This document shows, one piece after another, positions 32,635 to 43,620 of a DNA stretch of 64,000 bases. Made by a program: the position numbers and the translations under genes. Within the stretch, counting starts at the first letter, position 1; each line of letters starts with the position of its first letter. The DNA comes from Heterodera schachtii. Taxonomy: Eukaryota; Nematoda; Chromadorea; Rhabditida; Heteroderidae. The notes beneath the pieces are model-generated. The model ran no database searches. It had not been told where the DNA came from and saw only the letters and a program-made list of their open reading frames with translations. The stretch covers positions 124,001-188,000 of the forward strand of contig SIJG01000165.1 in assembly GCA_023374025.1 (NCBI GenBank), given 5' to 3'.

Positions 32635-34007
32635 CGATAATTAAACCACCTTTATATGTAATTAGAAATTCATTAAACCAACTTTTTCAAACAATTAAAA
32701 CACTATAGAGAAATCTTTTTTTTTACATGTGGAATCTCGAAAAGAATAATGAAAAGAAAACAATTAGCTTTTAAAATATCATTTAAAAGATGATATTTAT
32801 TACTGAGTTATATAAAAAATATTATAATGAATATTATGATTAATGAAATATTATAAATTATTTTATGATAATTTGAATGATAAAAGGCTGAGAAGGTAAA
32901 AAAAATTAACAAATATATAGGATTATATTTTCATTCGATTGAGAGGAAACAATGGTAAAATGATTAAAAAATATTTTGCCAAAATCAGATTTTTTAGTTG
33001 TCACGAGAAAACAATTCTTTCCAAGAATAAAAAAGATAATTTATGAATAATAAAATTTACTTAAGAAAATTGAAGCTTCGCAATTTTATGCAAAATAATT
33101 TAAAATTTATAATTCTTAATAATTTAATTTAATAAATAATCAAAATTTAGTCGCTTTCCACGATTGAATTAAAGAAAAATTAAATGCTTAGTGAAAAAAA
33201 TTATAAAAATATATCAAAAAATTAAATTACTTATACTTAGCAATAAACTTTATTTAATTAAAAAATATCGAACTTCATTAAGTTCAAAAATAGTTAACTA
33301 GATATAAAATTACAAATTCAAATTGAAACATGATTTAAGTCATAATTAGGACTGGGTATTTCAGTAAATGACTTTTTAAATTTTAAAAATTATACTTTCT
33401 AATATATAAACAAAATCTGATATAAATTTTTTTTATGCTAGAAACAGAATATTTCGAGAAAAAATCATCAATATTTTGGTTAGTTTCTTTATCAGGGATT
33501 TATTTTTAAATTAGTCAAAAAAAAAAGATTTTCATTTCTCCATTATTAGTAAAAACATAAATTTAGCATTTTGAAAGAATTATATTTTACTCTCTATCAT
33601 TTTGTCACTGATCGTTTCGTATTGAGAAAATAAAAAAAATTGTTTGTTAGAGTGTCTTTTAAATTTCAAAACTAAAAAATTCCAAAATATGCACATAAAA
33701 ACCTTAAAATTCCCTTTTACTTCTGATTGTCATTTTCGCATTCATTGTCAAATATTTCAGCAAAAAATAGCCTAATTTTCCATTTATTTATTGGAAAAAT
33801 TCTGACAAATTATTTTGTTTTGTTTTATTAAGAAAATCATTCTTAATAAATTTATATGACTCTGACATAAATTTTTCAAAATTGGGCGTTTAATTTATAA
33901 ATTTATTCAAATTCGCTAATTCCAATGTTTTATTTTTAATTTCAACGAGCATAATAATGATTCAAAATCTTAAACATTATTATTGATAACTGGGCGTGGG
34001 GGAGGGT
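32635..34007. other. AT-rich stretch, nothing assigned
   Basis: No open frame, RNA gene or repeat recognised. Confidence 0.5.
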
Positions 34008-34077
34008 CCGGCGGTGCCGTTAGGTGCCGCCGGGAAAAATTATTTGCGATTTTTAATCGATTTGTTAACAGATTTTT
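34008..34077 (-). repeat. Repeat with GC palindrome, copy 2 (inverted)
   Basis: Reverse-complement relative of 28609-28676: a GC near-palindrome (34008-34033) followed by CGATTTGTTAACAGATTT. Similarity covers only about 70 bp. The 61-codon frame at 33983-34168 runs through it and is not supported as a gene. Confidence 0.5.
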
Positions 34078-34169
34078 GTCAAAAAATAACCTTTTGCCAT
34101 TAATCTTATATTTTATTGATAAAATAGTGACATTATGCCAAAAATTTCAAAAATATGAGTTTATTTAAG

Positions 34170-34300
34170 AAATCAGGACAAAATATGGTCGCTACCTCCA
34201 AATCAGGACAAATCTGACAAATCAGGACATTTTTATTTTGTCAGATTTGGACCCTCCAAATCAGGACAAATCTGATAAATCAGAACAGATCGCAACCCTG
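34170..34300 (-). repeat. Internally repetitive segment with hAT-like end
   Basis: The plus strand repeats the phrase AAATCAGGACAAATCTGA with variations at 34198, 34255 and shorter forms between. A TTGTCAGATTT word lets part of it fold back. Read on the minus strand the segment ends in CAGGGTTGCGATC, a common hAT/MITE terminus. A matching second end and target duplication were not found, so it is probably a one-sided fragment. Confidence 0.4.
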
Positions 34301-34497
34301 AGTTAGATTGATAAAGTAAAAATGGTCATTTTCGAGGTAGGTATTTTTGATGGATAATAAAATTACAAGAAAAATTTTTTAATAAAATAGACTTAATCAT
34401 ATTTATTTATTAATAAATTTAAGATTTCATATAATGAAGAAATTTTTTTATGAATTTTAAAATTTTTTTATTTAAATGTTTTGTATTTTTTTTATAA
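34301..34497. other. AT-rich stretch, nothing assigned
   Basis: No feature recognised. Confidence 0.4.
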
Positions 34498-34665
34498 ATG
34501 AAGACTCTCTATGTTTATTTTTCTTGTTGGCGGCTCGATGAAGTCTTAAGGCGGTTGAACGTATTTTGCGTCAGAAGTTTTATTTTATTGTATAATATTC
34601 GAAATTACATGGGTTTTTATCCATTACATTTCATGAATGAGTCGGAAGGTTTTTTCTTAGATTAA
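34498..34665 (+). CDS. Unrecognised 55-codon frame
   Basis: ATG at 34498, beginning MKTLYVYFSCWRLDEVLRRL; it ends in a TAA at 34663. The part from CWRLDEV to the Arg-rich helix is GC-richer than its flanks. No domain recognised. It could be a short gene, an exon or a transposon scrap. Confidence 0.2.
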   Translation: MKTLYVYFSCWRLDEVLRRLNVFCVRSFILLYNIRNYMGFYPLHFMNESEGFFLD

Positions 34666-37380
34666 AAATTAACTTAGTTCAATTATTATTATAGCTTAAA
34701 AAGGTTTTTTTTGTTATTTAATTTATTTTTTGACTATTTATATATCTTTTTGGGCTGCTTTTTTTTTTTCAGTTTAAATATAAAAATTATTAAAAACGAT
34801 TTTCATTTATTTCACATGCACTTCCTCGCCAACTTAACTTACTGATTTTTGAAATCAAATTAGTCGCGACGTATAAGTTTTTTCTAGTTGTGTTATATTC
34901 TTTTTCCTAATTAATGGTAAACAGAACTGAAAAATGAACTTATTTTAAAATTGTTTATTTTTTATTGTAAAACTCGTTCATTTGATTCCTTATAATTTCG
35001 ACTTGTAAGCAAAATTACAATATTTAATCTTTGATATTTTTGTGGTTTTTTGTGTTCAAATTTATGTTTTAAATTGTACTTTTTTAGATTTAGTAGGTAT
35101 TAATAAACTGTAAGCGCAATTCTTTGTGCTGACTTATTTTCACTAAATGTTGGCTATTCAATATAATAGGGAAGCATTTTTTGGCTTTTTATAAATTTAT
35201 TGCTTCTTCTCATGACTTACAATTCGGTCTTATTAATCCGTTTTAGAGTACCTATTTGCGGAGATAAAATTCGGTTCAAGTACTTGGCAAGAGCTGCAAA
35301 AACTTAGGAAAACAAAGGATGACACAAAGAAAAAGTCCCGTCAGCATAGCATTCTTTTTTTCATTCCATACATATATTTAGTATTTTTATTTAAGGGATT
35401 AATGCATTAATTTATATTATATATAATATTTATTTTTTGATAATTTGTTGAAATCTAAAAAGAAGAATCCATAATGATTTTTCGACCACTCTGTGTTATT
35501 AATCATAAAATTTAAATTGATGAAATAATTTTTTTAATTTTACTTTAAAAATTTTAACTATATTATGGCTTTTATTTTATTTTTCTGCACCTTATTTACA
35601 ATTGAATTCTTGAAATGTTTCAATTTAAAAGAATTTAATAAAAGAATTTAATAAAACAATTTACTATTCCTAATTGAATTTTTGCTTTTAATATTGCAAA
35701 TAGAAAAGAATCTGTTAAATTTTAATGCTTTCTATTAAATTTACCATCGTATATAATTTCGCAAATTCAGAGTATAAAATCTTTTGGTAATATGTTGTAT
35801 AATATATCCATATTTGTTCCAATTTAACTTTAATTACCTTTTTTATATTTAAACAGTTATTAAATTTTTCTTCATTATGATTTTTAAATTATTTTATTTT
35901 TAATTCATTTCTTTATTTTAAGAATGCTTTATTATCCGACCAAATCTTGGCACCTCTTCTCTGTCCCGTCCGGACCACATACCGAGCAAGTGGGGATATA
36001 TTTCTTTTTTAAAATAAGCATATTAATTTTCAAATAAAAAAATATTATAAGATATAATGTGGGTGGGCTTGGACAAAGTTGTCAACAAAGGCTAAGATTT
36101 TTCAGATTTATCTCTTGTTAATGAATGAACATATAGTTTTGTTCAAATGATCGAATATTGTTTTTCGTTTATGAACTTTATTTACTATTTAATTATACTT
36201 TTTAATAATTCAATTTTTTCTATTTTGTTATTTACAGAAATTTAAAAAATTAATTGGTTTGTTATTTTTTTCTGAAAAAAATATTTTAAATGTAATCTGT
36301 ATTTTAAATAAATCTTTTAATGTGCTTGTGAAAATAATTTTTGTTTTAACCATATTTAAATTATAAATTTAAATGGTTCTTTTTTTAATTTTTTATTATT
36401 GATTTAGATTTTACATTTTATGTGTCTTTTTTTAAATAATTATAAAAGAGTTTTATTTACTATTTATTAAACAGTTTAATTATATAAAAAATAATGTGCA
36501 CTTTGGGGTAAATTACAATACATTATTACTCATATCAATTTCAATAAAATGAATTAATTTTAAATATATTTTCATTATTGTATATATCAATTGCGCATTA
36601 AAGATAAACCAGGCATTCGCTGATAAATTCTTATTTATATAGAAGACAAACCTTTTATTTTCAATTTATTTTAAAACATCGAATAGTTAAAAATCTTTTT
36701 AAGAGATAGTATAATTTTAATATATGTTCATGATTATTGACTTATTTTTATTTATAAATTATAACACTTAAACAATATTTATCATATTTTCTTTAATTGA
36801 TTATAGGTATTTAATTACACTAATTAATTGTCATTATTAGTTTGTGTTTTTATTCTTTTTTGTTGGTCACAATTATTAACTAAATATTCTTTGGGAGAAA
36901 ATAAAAAGATAATTTTGTTTTTGCTTTTTGAGTTCTTAAAACTTATTTTCTAAATTAGAGCTAAAGTTTATTCATTATCTATTTTAATAAGAAATCTTAT
37001 TAAAATAAATATAAATATGCACATGTTTTCTTGTCGTTGATTTTATTTTCTCGAATATTGTACATTTTAACATTATTTTATTAGTGTAAATTATTTATTT
37101 ATTTTTTATAACACCAAAAAAAGTTAAAACAAACCGCATATAAAAAATTATTCGATAAAACAAGGAGATTCTGAGTTGTCAATTATGTTTCTTACGGACT
37201 CTGTTTATAACGCCATATTGATAATAAAATTTATTGTTTCAAATTATATTAGCTATTTAAAATATTATTTAGGTCTTTATTTAATTTCTTAAACATAGAA
37301 TGCATTATTTTTTATTGGCCTTAACTAATAAATTTTTGAATGAATAAAAATTCATTTTAATTATTAATTACAAGAGTGTG
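34666..37380. other. Gene desert with two coding-like spots
   Basis: At 35245-35416 a plus frame preceded by CCGTTTTAG reads YLFAEIKFGSSTWQELQKLR then a Lys-rich run; this could be an exon or relic. At 35924-36040 a frame from an ATG reads MLYYPTKSWHLFSVPSGPHT. Neither is assignable. The remainder is AT-rich with nothing recognised. Confidence 0.4.
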
Positions 37381-37412
37381 GTGATGCGTAGCTCAGTTTG
37401 TTAGAGCAACAA
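37381..37412 (+). pseudogene. tRNA-like 5' fragment with A box
   Basis: TAGCTCAGTTTGTTAGAGC at 37389-37407 matches a tRNA D-arm with the internal A box, preceded by an acceptor-stem-like GTGATGC. No anticodon arm, TpsiC arm or matching 3' stem follows, so it is not a tRNA gene. It may be a tRNA relic or the head of a tRNA-derived SINE. Confidence 0.5.
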
Positions 37413-38847
37413 ATGAATACTAACGAAAAAAAATGAGTTTTATCAGTAAAAAAATTAATGAAATTATGATAGGCAACAATAAAAAAACGAATCAAATCAT
37501 CCGAGCAAATTAATCAAAAAAGTAAGAAAATAATAGACTTAAAGATTTGAATAGCCGATCGTCCGTTTATATGCATGCATGCATCACTCACATGCAGATT
37601 CTAATTGTCCATGCATGTGGCAACAAGCGCTAACATATAATATGTGCAGTTGATGTTATATGAAAAAAATATACATAAACACAGAAATAAGCAATTAAAT
37701 TAAAAAAGTATAAAAATATCTTAATTATTTAAATAAAAGAAAATAGTGGCCTCGTATTTTATGCCTTTTATAAAACATTTAGAATAACTTATTGCACTTT
37801 TAATTATTTCAATTCCCAAATGATTTTTGTTGTTTGAAAAATTACTAAACATAAAATTGATCATTAATAACTAACAAATAATATCCTTTCTCAAATTATA
37901 TTTTTGGTGAGCATTTTCGTATTTTACTGGTTTTATTTTATTTTATTCTCATATTTATAATTCTCTAAGTCTCCATGATGTAATTCAAAAAATAATATTC
38001 AATTAATAGTACATATATAAAATATTAAAAATTTAAGTTTCATGAGGAATATTTGTCATTTTATTTTTAATTGGTTGTTAAAAGCAACGTCTCATGCAAG
38101 TTAAAAACTTTATAAAAACATATATTAATTTTTTATTCTAAAATTTTTTATTTTAAATTTAATAATCATTTATTGCAATTTTACAAAATTTTATTGTAAT
38201 TGCCGACATGTTCGACATTAGTTTCCTTTCTTTGATTTTTGAAGAATAATATTATCAATGAAAACATTTTCGAAAATTGAAATTACATTTTCAAAAAAGA
38301 AATTAATTACTACAGAAAGTAAATTTAGCATTTATTTAATTAAATTCTTTGAAAATTTTATTCATAAATATTTCTCTAATCCATATTTTTTCACCTTTAG
38401 TCCACCTTTGGTTTTTAAATCTTCTAAATTAAATAATATGATTAGATTAATAACATTTTAATGATTTTTGAATTAAGTTGCTATTTCTGTTTAATTATAA
38501 AATATATAAAAAAGGATTATTTTTTAAATTAATCATTGTAAAATTTTAATTTCATACCATTTTTATTCTTTTTCAAAGGAATAATGATTAATATTAAATT
38601 AAAATTGAACTCGTAATAAAGCTATTTTTGAAAGTGAATAGTTAGAATTTATTTTTTAAATTATATTTATCGAACAAACCACAAGGTTCTTTGCACTCTA
38701 TCAGTGGCGTAAAAAAAATAAGTGAGAATAAAAATAAAAAATAAATGGCAGTCAAAAATCACAAAAATAAGTGTCAAATTAAACAAACAATAGACATAAT
38801 GAAACAAATCACACCTCTCAATAGGGAAAATATGCATTATTGCTTAA
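37413..38847. other. AT-rich stretch
   Basis: An ATGCATGCATGCAT palindromic run lies at 37571-37584 with a second ATGCATG near 37611. The 67-codon frame at 38258-38461 is AT-rich and unsupported. Nothing else recognised. Confidence 0.45.
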
Positions 38848-39447
38848 TTATTTGCGAATAGCCCGTTTAGCAACAGCAAAAAAGTTAGATGGTTTAAAAT
38901 GTGTATGTTTTTTAATGATTTTAAAAGTTGTTGTAATATCATTTATTTTACGTCTAATTTCTAATGTCTTAATTCCGCAAATGTTTAAGAACAAGCCCAC
39001 ATTTTTTGAAGGCTATTCTTGTAAAAAAAATTTTTGAACTGCTTCAATTTTGCGGACATTTTCTTTTTTTAATGGATTCCAAATTTTGTGGCGTATTCTA
39101 ACTGTGGTCTGATATAGCTTTTATATGCCGAAATTAATGTTTCAAGCTTCCGAGTTTTTAATGCTCGGAGAAGTTGATAACAAGAAAAATATGCATTTTT
39201 AAAATTTTATTAATATGATTACAAAAGGATAGTTTTTGATCAATTAAAATTCCCAAATCCCTTACATATTTTGTTTCTGGCAATGGTTCGCCATCAAGAG
39301 AATAAGTAAATTTTGTGTTATCTTCACCCAGGTAAAGGACTATAGTTTTTTCTATAGATATTTTTAGACCATTATTTTTTGACAGTTTTTAATTGCCTCA
39401 AGCGCGGAAGATAAATTCTCTTCATTTAAAGTTGATAAGATTACGTC
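38848..39447 (-). pseudogene. Degenerate LINE reverse transcriptase, C-terminal part
   Basis: Read on the minus strand through several frameshifts it gives, in order, DVILSTLNEENLSSALEAI (from the second Asp of the YxDD box), LKISIEKT, YSLDGEPLPETKYVRDLGIL, then ALKTRKLETLISAYKSYIRP, KIEAVQKF and IKTLEIRRKI before a TAA. This series (the V-x-DLG-I block, S-Y-x-RP-x-LEY, the E-x-VQ...F block and the L-x-x-RR tail) is typical of Jockey/CR1-type LINE thumb and tail regions. No frame is intact. The 5' side stops at the catalytic motif. Confidence 0.85.
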
Positions 39448-41460
39448 CTTTATTGAATATAAGTTTCTTTCTCATTTATGCGTCAAAATCTTTTAAAAAT
39501 TAAAACTTTATCTATATTTTTTGCTTATTAATGAAAAATATTGAAAATAATAATTTCATTCCTTTAAATTAACTCTATCTTTAATTATTCACATCTACAA
39601 GCTATCTATCTTTATACTGCAATTACAATATTCGATGTTTTATAATTATTTATTTTTGGTTATTTTTTTTAATAAATAAACGTATTATTTTATATACTTT
39701 ATTATCATAGTGAAACTAACTATAATATTAAAGAAATAAAATTACCAAATAAATTCTTTTTTAATTCTCTTGTTGCATTATAAATTATGATTTAGACTTA
39801 TTCATAGTGGTATTCGATGTTTTTGAGGTATTCAGATATTATGTTCTGCATGATAAAAAACTAAATACCTATTAAAAGAAAGCATTAATTATTTAATTTA
39901 ATTATTTAATATAATTAAATATAAGGTTATTTTATTTTTTTAAATTAATTTTATTCAAAGCAAACAGCCTCTTGCTTTTAGTTTAATATTTATTCTTTTA
40001 CAATAATAGTATGAGAATTGTATATATAAATGAAATAATAATTAGAGAAATAAATCTAGTAATTTTTATTAACAACTCACTCTCGGCATTAAGGAAGTAA
40101 ATTGACGAACTTCGGGTGAGCGAAATTTCGCGCTTTATTCTGATTATTTTCAATTTATTTGAAAAAAAATTTTTTATTATTATATTTTCCATTTTCTCTT
40201 TTTATGAATTCAATTTTATATTTATGATACAAATTAATTTAAAAATTTCTCTTTTTTTGAATTAATTTAATTGCATTTAAGAAATTACCAACAATTTTTC
40301 TTTAGATTTTTATATTTTCATCAAATATTGAATGAAATGAATCATCAATAAATATAATCTTATAAATATGTTCTTTTATTTCCTCGTCAAATATTAAATA
40401 TTTATAATAATATTTTTTTTTATAGTTATTTATTTTATCTGATTTTTCATGTTGATAATTTATTTTTTATTTATCGTCCAATCCACCTCGTTTCCAAACA
40501 TTAGGTTCAAGTCATCTTCGTTGGACTTAAGGTCGTTTTATAAATTATATTCGTATTGTACATTCATTATAAATGACTTTTCAAAAAAACCAATTCATTT
40601 TCTAGCTTTAATTTTTGTTTCTTTAATTAGAAATATAATTATTTAATTACTCTTTCATACATTTGTATTGTTTATAAAAATATGGATTTACTTTTTTATC
40701 AAAAATTATTAAATTATAATTTCTTAATGATAAAAATAATTTGTGCCTGATCTGATTTTAATATTTTTGATAAACCGACTATTTTTTTTGTTTTTATTAA
40801 TTTTTTTGCTTTTTAGTATTTTTATTTATTTGCCTCTTACAATAAAATATTTATTCCGCTATTATTATAACTTATTAACAATAGCTAAATTAATTTTTAA
40901 ATTAAGCGATTTAACTGATTTATTTAATTTATTTTTACTTGATGCTAGAGAATTTTTCGAATGATTAAAGTTGTATATGCTATCAATTGCAAATCGAACA
41001 AATGTTCAGCAACTTGTTCACTGGTTAAAATAGAATCTTTGTTAATTTTACTTTTTTCATTAAATATAATAAAAGAAAAGCGATTAAATTCATGCACATT
41101 TTATCCCAATTTATAATTATCTAAGAAAAATAAATAAATTGATACATTTCATTGGTTGAAAAGGCGAAGAACGTCACATCAACTGTCATCCAACAAGGAC
41201 TCCAGACTTGAAATTCATAACTTTATAATATAAATTAATTTACTTTGTAATAAGACAAAATTGAATGTTAAGATTTAAAGATATTAATAATTTTAGGATT
41301 AAATTATATATAACAAAAATTTTAAAATTCCAATATTTACTAATAAGCTTTTAATGAGAATATCCTAAAAATATACAAATTTGGTCCTTTTAATCTAGAT
41401 AAAAATAAAAAGTCAAACAAAGTAGAAAATGTTTTAATACTTATAAATCTAAAAACGTAA
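39448..41460. other. Gene desert
   Basis: No gene recognised. Frames of 64-73 codons here (39998-40192 minus, 40449-40646, 40743-40964) consist mainly of Ile, Leu, Phe, Asn and Lys, as expected from AT-rich noise. A GC-richer patch at 41155-41215 is open in two frames but unassigned. Confidence 0.5.
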
Positions 41461-41465
41461 AAAAT
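41461..41465. repeat. E2 target-site duplication (AAAAT), left
   Basis: AAAAT precedes the left LTR and follows the right LTR at 50040-50044. Because the site lies in an A-run, a 4-bp AAAA reading with the LTR starting one base earlier is also possible. Confidence 0.65.
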
Positions 41466-41723
41466 TGTTGTGCCTTTGCACTTGTCCAATGAATAAATAT
41501 TTATTTATTCCAAATTGGTGAAGACACAATAAAATAAAAGAAGAGAAATGGGGGCAAATATCGATTGAGGGAGAAAGGAATACAAGCAACAAATAAATGA
41601 GGGAATGAACGGATGGTCAAAGGGACGGGGGTATTTATGGACGAGGCAACAGAGAGAGAGTGTGGGAGGGAGAGATAGAAAGGAAATAATAATAAGCGGG
41701 ACAATTGGGTACCGTTCCCAACA
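41466..41723 (-). repeat. E2 3' LTR
   Basis: 258 bp, TGTTG at one end and ...CCCAACA at the other on the plus strand (TG...CA in both senses). By eye identical to 49782-50039. Overlapping 67-codon minus frames seen in both copies are not genes. Confidence 0.93.
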
Positions 41724-41734
41724 TCTCCCCCCTT
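41724..41734 (-). other. E2 polypurine tract
   Basis: Minus strand AAGGGGGGAGA, directly before the 3' LTR. Confidence 0.85.
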
Positions 41735-41785
41735 AAAAAGAGTCTGTCCTCATCCATCGGTCCGCTGATCAGTGATCAGTCCGTC

Positions 41786-42951
41786 TCAACTCGGAGAATA
41801 GCGTTGAGGAGGACGTCGATTGCGTTGCGGACGATCGACACGGACAGGACTTCGTTCGGCATTTGCTCCGTCCGTCTCCTGTGCAGGTGCCGCTTGTTGA
41901 TCGGCTGGCAGAGCTGCTTTGTTGGGACCGTCCGTCGGTGCCAACGGAAGACCAAAGGCGTCGTTGAAAATGTTCAACTCTTCGTTGCCATGGTCATCAT
42001 CCGTGTGACGGGCCGTCATTTGGTTTGCGTGGAATCGATTGGAAGCGCCATTCGGGAAACTTACCTCGTAAATGACTCCCTGACATTGGCTGACGATTCC
42101 GGCACGCCACGATTGTGACTGGCGATGTCGGACGAAAACTTTGTCTCCAAGACAAAATTTTCGTGGTTTTGCACCAAAACGACGATTGAACTGTCTTTCC
42201 ATCGCCTCGTCTCTGATCAGTGGTGCCGTTGGTTTTGCTCTCAGCAAATCCAATGTTGTGCGAGGCTTTCGTAAAAGGAAAATCTCGGCAGGGCTTTTGC
42301 CATCGGGCAAACCGTCATTCGGCGTCGTCCGATATGATGTCAAAAATGTGTTCACCACATTTTGCGCGCCCTCCTTCTTCAGTTTGCGACATGCCCTCTT
42401 AAAGGTGTCGACAAAACGCTCCGCTTGTCCATTTGACATCGGATTGTATGGCGCTGAGAAGAGATGGTTTATTCCATTTTCTTTGACGAATTCCTTGAAT
42501 TCGTTGGAGCTAAACTGGGTGCCATTATCAGTAACCAAAGTCTCCGGCAGTCCAAAACGAGCGCACAGTGAACGTAATTGTTCAATTGTTGCTGCTGATC
42601 CGGTCGAACGCATCTCGAACACTTCCGGCCATTTGGAGTGTGCGTCGACGATGATCAGATAATTCTTTCCAAAGAAGGGACCGGCGTAGTCCATGTGGAC
42701 ACGTTTCCATGGCCCTTCCGCTTTTGGCCAAGAATGTAGTTCCGTTTTCTTTGGTGCCTTCGCTTCGGTGGCACAAGGCTCACATTTTCTCACCACTTCT
42801 TCGATTTGATTGTCAATTCCGGGCCAGTAAACATGCTGGCGGGCGAGACTCTTCATGCGCTTCATCCCCGGGTGTCCACGATGAAGCATTTTAAGTACTT
42901 CCGTCTGAAGCGATGCTGGGACCACAATCCGGTCGGCGTACATGATGCATC
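41786..42951 (-). CDS. pol: E2 integrase (3' part of split Gag-Pol)
   Basis: The open frame continues to an ATG at 43003, but its first 17 codons belong to the E3 LTR; E2's own coding sequence begins at 42951. Numbering the open frame from 43003: HHCC finger H41, H44, C74, C77; catalytic DD35E D105, D159, E195; then a C-terminal region with a KVFVRHR strand and a Pro/Arg-rich tail ending at 405. The frame matches that of the upstream part at 46602-49480 across the 4-bp duplication, so the break is due only to E3. As it stands the integrase cannot be translated as part of the polyprotein, and this copy must be inactive unless complemented. Confidence 0.9.
42948..42951. repeat. E3 target-site duplication (CATC), left
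   Basis: CATC in E2 coding sequence, repeated at 46602-46605 beyond the other E3 LTR. Confidence 0.9.
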
Positions 42952-43204
42952 TGTTGGAAATTAAATGGGACTTTGGGGCAGGGCTGGGACTGTTGGACCA
43001 CACTAACTAAGATCAAACTCAAACACAATTCGAAGACCACACAAATAGTCGGAGGAGAAAGGACACAAATATTTATTAACAGAATAAAATTAACCACAAT
43101 AACTACGAACTGCGGGGAGGGAAATTACAAAACAAATAAAGAAAAGGACGCCAACAGAACGCCAATTATAATTTAAATAATGAAAAGGTCACAAATATCC
43201 AACA
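42952..43204 (-). repeat. E3 3' LTR
   Basis: 253 bp, by eye identical to 46349-46601. In element orientation the first ~45 bp resemble those of the E1 LTR. Confidence 0.93.
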
Positions 43205-43216
43205 TCCCGGCCCTCT
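43205..43216 (-). other. E3 polypurine tract
   Basis: Minus strand AGAGGGCCGGGA, directly before the 3' LTR; 10 of 12 bases as in E1, but interrupted by CC. Confidence 0.75.
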
Positions 43217-43220
43217 AACG

Positions 43221-43241
43221 AAAAAGCGTCCCCTGCTTTTT
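43221..43241 (-). other. Hairpin next to E3 polypurine tract
   Basis: Plus strand AAAAAGC-GTCCCCT-GCTTTTT: a 7-bp stem around the same 7-base loop as in E1 (9573-9591), at the same distance from the polypurine tract. Stem bases differ between the elements but pair in both. Confidence 0.6.
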
Positions 43242-43620
43242 TGCTGAGAAAGGTTGGAGTCGGCCAGAGCAGCGTCTCATTGGTTCCCCTTGTTTGGATC
43301 CGTCCAATTACTACAACCAGGATGGCGACAAAGATTCGGCAGTGAATGGTGATTAGGCCGATCGGTGGAATAGGGCCAAAAGCGCGGAATTCCAAAAGGC
43401 CGATTTTCAGCTCGACAAGAATCAGCCCGATTTCTCGAAGAGTTCAAAAATTGGCCTAGGGATTCAACTCGAATTCCCGCAACTTTTGGAGAGCGCAATC
43501 CCCGACGAATATAAGCTCGATTTCCCAAAGAATTTAGTCCACCACAATCTTTACGGTTATCAGCCTGATCAACCGTAGAAACCAAAATTTTCTGCTGATC
43601 GGCCCTAATTTTAAAATCAC
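43242..43620 (-). other. E3 3' non-coding region
   Basis: Between the Gag-protease stop and the polypurine tract. A 145-codon minus frame (43277-43714) crosses it but overlaps the Gag-protease frame, lacks recognisable motifs and has no counterpart in E1, so I do not call it a gene. No remnant of pol was seen. Confidence 0.55.

Noticed and set aside
41501..41704. 67-codon minus frame in E2 LTRs
   Set aside because: LTR sequence, repeated identically at 49817-50020; chance frame.
42141..42662. 173-codon plus frame opposite the E2 integrase
   Set aside because: Antisense to an intact integrase domain with all catalytic residues on the minus strand.
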